Origin: Clostridiaceae bacterium
Lineage (GTDB): Bacteria > Bacillota > Clostridia > Saccharofermentanales > DTU023
NCBI GenBank assembly: GCA_012728535.1
Contig: JAAYEX010000021.1
Coordinates: 1-12,874 of the forward strand
Length of the DNA stretch: 12,874 bases
Reading direction: 5' to 3'
The position numbers and the translations under genes are program-made. The notes beneath the pieces are model-generated. The model saw only the letters and a program-made list of their open reading frames with translations. It was not told the origin of the DNA and made no database searches. Positions 10,675-12,874 of this stretch are shown here, piece by piece; position 1 is the stretch's first letter, and every line of letters begins with the position of its first letter.

Positions 10675-12874
10675 ACGAATCGAAATCGGCCAATTTGGCA
10701 ATCTCAAGCATGTCGCCCTCGATTTCAAGCCCGGAGCGAATCTGATTGTAGCTCCGAATGAATGGGGCAAAAGCACCCTGATTGATTTTATTTTCGCAGT
10801 TTTCTACGGCATGGATCACAATAAAGCGGACCTTCGTACCAGTAACCGTTCGCGCAACATGCCCTGGGAACAGGACAGTATGAGTGGTGCCCTCTTTTAT
10901 GAAGCTGATGGTCTCAGCTATCGTGTCGGCTGTGAGTTCGGTGCGCAAAAGCGTATGGACCGTATTATCCTGACAGATGAGAGTCTGGGCAGGAGTAGTG
11001 AAATTGATGGAGACCCTCTGGGAAAGCATATCTTCGGATTGGGAGAGCATTCCTTTAACCAGTCCGTTTATGTACAGCAGATGTCTCTGGCCCTGAATGT
11101 CAAAGATGATAAAAAAGGCGAATTGCTGCACCAGCTGGCCAGCCTGGGCACAGCGGGAACAGTTGATATTTCTTCTACTGCTGTGAGCAAGAGTCTCAAA
11201 GAAGCCCTGCTCTCTCTTAACAGCAGCAAGCGACAAAACTCCGTAATTCCGAATTTGGAAAACGAGCGCTTTCAATTGCAGGAATCGCTTGCTGAAGCGC
11301 ACAGGCGCGAAGCCCGGGAAGCGGAAGAGCTGCTGGAACTGCATGCTTTGAATGCTGAAGTCGACCTTTTGGCAGGCAGAGTCAGAAGCAGCGAACACAA
11401 ACTTCAGAAAACCGAATATCTGCTTCAACTGCAAAACCTGCAGGAAAGTGTACGCGAAGAACATGCAATCAAAAATCAGCAGGACCTGGCTCAAAAACAA
11501 TTGGAAGAGCTGGAGAGCCTGAAACCTTCTGTCAACAGTGAAGACTTTATCGCCCTGGAAAAAGAGATTAGGCAGCTGCAGGTCGAGAATACAGTTTTGG
11601 ATAACACCGGCAAAAATCTGGAAATTGAACGTGGAGCCTTGCAACACGAACTGAGTCAGGCCTTCAGCCAATCCGAAGCAGTTGATCCGGAGGCTGAAGG
11701 GGAGCCGGCCCTATATGAAAGGCGTCAGGAATTACGCCGCCGGGACCAGGCCTGTGACAAGGAACTGAGGGCCGCCTATGCCCGCCAGCAACAAAAGGAA
11801 GCTAACTGCTCGCAGATTCAGGATAAACTTGCTGCGGCTATAGTTCCGGACACACAGGACCGAGAAAGAAAGTTCAGAATTCTGGGTCTTGCCCTGACCG
11901 CCCTTGCTTTTATATCAGCCCTTGTTTTGGGCCTTGTCTGGCACCCAGCCGCCTTCGCCCTGGCTCTGCTAGCAGGACCGGGCTTTTTTCTTTTTTGGAA
12001 ATCAAAGGAGTTTTCTTCAGACCGCCGTGAGCATGAGCAAAAACGCAAAGAGCTGGAAAACAGCCTGACTAAAGCTGAAACCGATCTGGCTGAAGTGACT
12101 GCTGAAGTTGAAGACCTGGAAAAACAGCTTGCCTTACTGGAGGAAGAACAGAGCTTACTGGAAGATGAAGAGACACAGATCATCCAGCGTCGGCAGAAAG
12201 CAAAAGTAAGGGAAGAGAATTATCACAGCAGTATGACAAGTCACCTGGAACGCAGAACAAAGTTTTGCGACACCATTGACAGTTTGATGGCAAGATACCC
12301 CTATCTCAACACAGATGCAATCGTGGATAAATTAAAGTCTTCGCAGGATTTGCCGAAGCTCAATGATCTGGAGTTTTCCACACGCAGTCGGATCAAGGCC
12401 TATCCTGCTCAACTCTTTGAAGAGGAGGCTGATGCCGGCAAACGCCGTTACAGCGCAGCACTCGACTTGTTTAAACGCTTTACGGACAGCTACTTTGAAC
12501 TGACCGCCTATGTTCAGGATTTGAAACAAAACCGCCATCAATTTCGTGAGCATCTCAGGGTGCTAAGTTCAAGCCAGGGGAGCGACAGACTCCTTCCCGC
12601 TGAAAAAAGGAAGCAATTACTGGAAAAGGCTGCTGCAGAAAACTTTCCGGTGACTGATAGAGAGATTGCCATAGCAATTGAAGAGGAAGACTATCCGGAA
12701 GATTTGAATAAATCCCTTGACAGAAGAAAACAGGAAGTTCAGCTCAATCGCTGCAGATATAGTCAGGCCCTGAGCGAACACAGCAAGAAGCAAGCACATA
12801 TGGCTTTGGCCTATCGCTATTCGGAGCGTTCTGAAAACATTGGATTACAGTTGGAGGAAGTCGATGAGAGGATC
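10661..12874 (+). CDS. yhaN: YhaN-like AAA ATPase with membrane hairpin, 5' part (738 codons)
   Basis: The frame from ATG 10661 is open to the window edge (738 codons; the 3' end is missing). The N-terminus is a Rad50/SbcC/YhaN-type ATPase lobe: FGNLKHVALDF, a P-loop APNEWGKST (residues 31-39) and a Q-loop-like YVQQMSL (Gln139/140). From about residue 200 the protein is a long, Glu/Gln/Leu-rich coiled coil. Two hydrophobic segments, about 407-426 and 430-446, separated by WHP, form a probable transmembrane hairpin flanked by charged residues; coiled coil resumes at about 450. No CxxC zinc hook is seen so far. Walker B and the signature motif would lie beyond the edge. ATG 10661 has AGGAG at 10647-10651; the next codon is also ATG. 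It overlaps the nuclease gene by 14 bases, so the products should form a complex. Confidence 0.88.
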   Translation, partial: MMFIKRIEIGQFGNLKHVALDFKPGANLIVAPNEWGKSTLIDFIFAVFYGMDHNKADLRTSNRSRNMPWEQDSMSGALFYEADGLSYRVGCEFGAQKRMDRIILTDESLGRSSEIDGDPLGKHIFGLGEHSFNQSVYVQQMSLALNVKDDKKGELLHQLASLGTAGTVDISSTAVSKSLKEALLSLNSSKRQNSVIPNLENERFQLQESLAEAHRREAREAEELLELHALNAEVDLLAGRVRSSEHKLQKTEYLLQLQNLQESVREEHAIKNQQDLAQKQLEELESLKPSVNSEDFIALEKEIRQLQVENTVLDNTGKNLEIERGALQHELSQAFSQSEAVDPEAEGEPALYERRQELRRRDQACDKELRAAYARQQQKEANCSQIQDKLAAAIVPDTQDRERKFRILGLALTALAFISALVLGLVWHPAAFALALLAGPGFFLFWKSKEFSSDRREHEQKRKELENSLTKAETDLAEVTAEVEDLEKQLALLEEEQSLLEDEETQIIQRRQKAKVREENYHSSMTSHLERRTKFCDTIDSLMARYPYLNTDAIVDKLKSSQDLPKLNDLEFSTRSRIKAYPAQLFEEEADAGKRRYSAALDLFKRFTDSYFELTAYVQDLKQNRHQFREHLRVLSSSQGSDRLLPAEKRKQLLEKAAAENFPVTDREIAIAIEEEDYPEDLNKSLDRRKQEVQLNRCRYSQALSEHSKKQAHMALAYRYSERSENIGLQLEEVDERI

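Noticed and set aside
10643..11671. 342-residue open frame on the minus strand under the YhaN-like ATPase
   Set aside because: It is antisense to a well-supported coding frame, is Phe/Gln/Leu-rich as expected from the complement of Lys/Gln/Glu codons, has no recognisable domain, and no ribosome site was evident.
9460..12874. Nuclease-ATPase pair as an anti-phage defence system
   Set aside because: The pair matches the chromosomal YhaO/YhaN type, and the surroundings are housekeeping genes without mobile or defence markers. Repair or DNA-end processing is the simpler reading.

Overview
The window is a piece of a bacterial chromosome, most likely from an anaerobic Bacillota (Firmicutes, class Clostridia). 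The main argument is gene order: an Orn/Lys/Arg-decarboxylase-like protein, tmk, darA (yaaQ), holB, ricT (yaaT), then rsmI, metG and tatD follows the B. subtilis yaaO-tmk-yaaQ-yaaR-holB-yaaT-yabA-yabB-yazA-rsmI-abrB-metS-yabD block, with yaaR, yabA, yabB, yazA and abrB missing. A clostridial-type 2[4Fe-4S] ferredoxin supports an anaerobe. Purine-rich Shine-Dalgarno sites and mixed A/T-ended and G/C-ended codons fit too. I cannot name a family or genus.

Layout. 1-452: 3' end of an unrecognised Gln/Lys/Arg-rich protein. 471-1940: PLP-dependent decarboxylase-fold protein, same strand, 18 bases later. 1941-2056: intergenic region with an interrupted inverted repeat and a probable promoter. 2057-4120: tightly packed tmk-darA-holB operon (thymidylate kinase, c-di-AMP receptor, DNA polymerase III delta'). 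4198-5013: ricT. 5105-5275: a short ferredoxin gene that looks like its own transcription unit, with promoter, 5' hairpin and strong terminator. 5444-6370: rsmI. 6452-8889: metG-tatD. 8898-9386: a leftward Nudix hydrolase, convergent with tatD. 9460-12874: yhaO-yhaN-type nuclease/ATPase pair; the ATPase runs off the right edge.

How the genes work together. The left half mixes DNA precursor supply and replication (tmk, holB), c-di-AMP sensing (darA) and RNA maturation (ricT), as in Bacillus. The middle is translation quality (rsmI, metG). The right end is nucleic-acid processing or damage (tatD, Nudix, YhaO/YhaN).

Novelty. I do not see an obvious new defence or mobile system; most of the window is conserved housekeeping. 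The points that merit a second look are a predicted leaderless start for the Nudix gene, a membrane hairpin in the middle of the YhaN-like coiled-coil ATPase where Rad50/SbcC carries a zinc hook, a Nudix-gene terminator embedded in the tatD coding sequence, a ferredoxin gene beside the Fe-S protein gene ricT with a hairpin at its predicted mRNA 5' end, and a decarboxylase-like protein with altered active-site signatures. No tRNA, rRNA, CRISPR array, insertion sequence or known riboswitch was seen, and no gap between genes exceeds about 170 bases.
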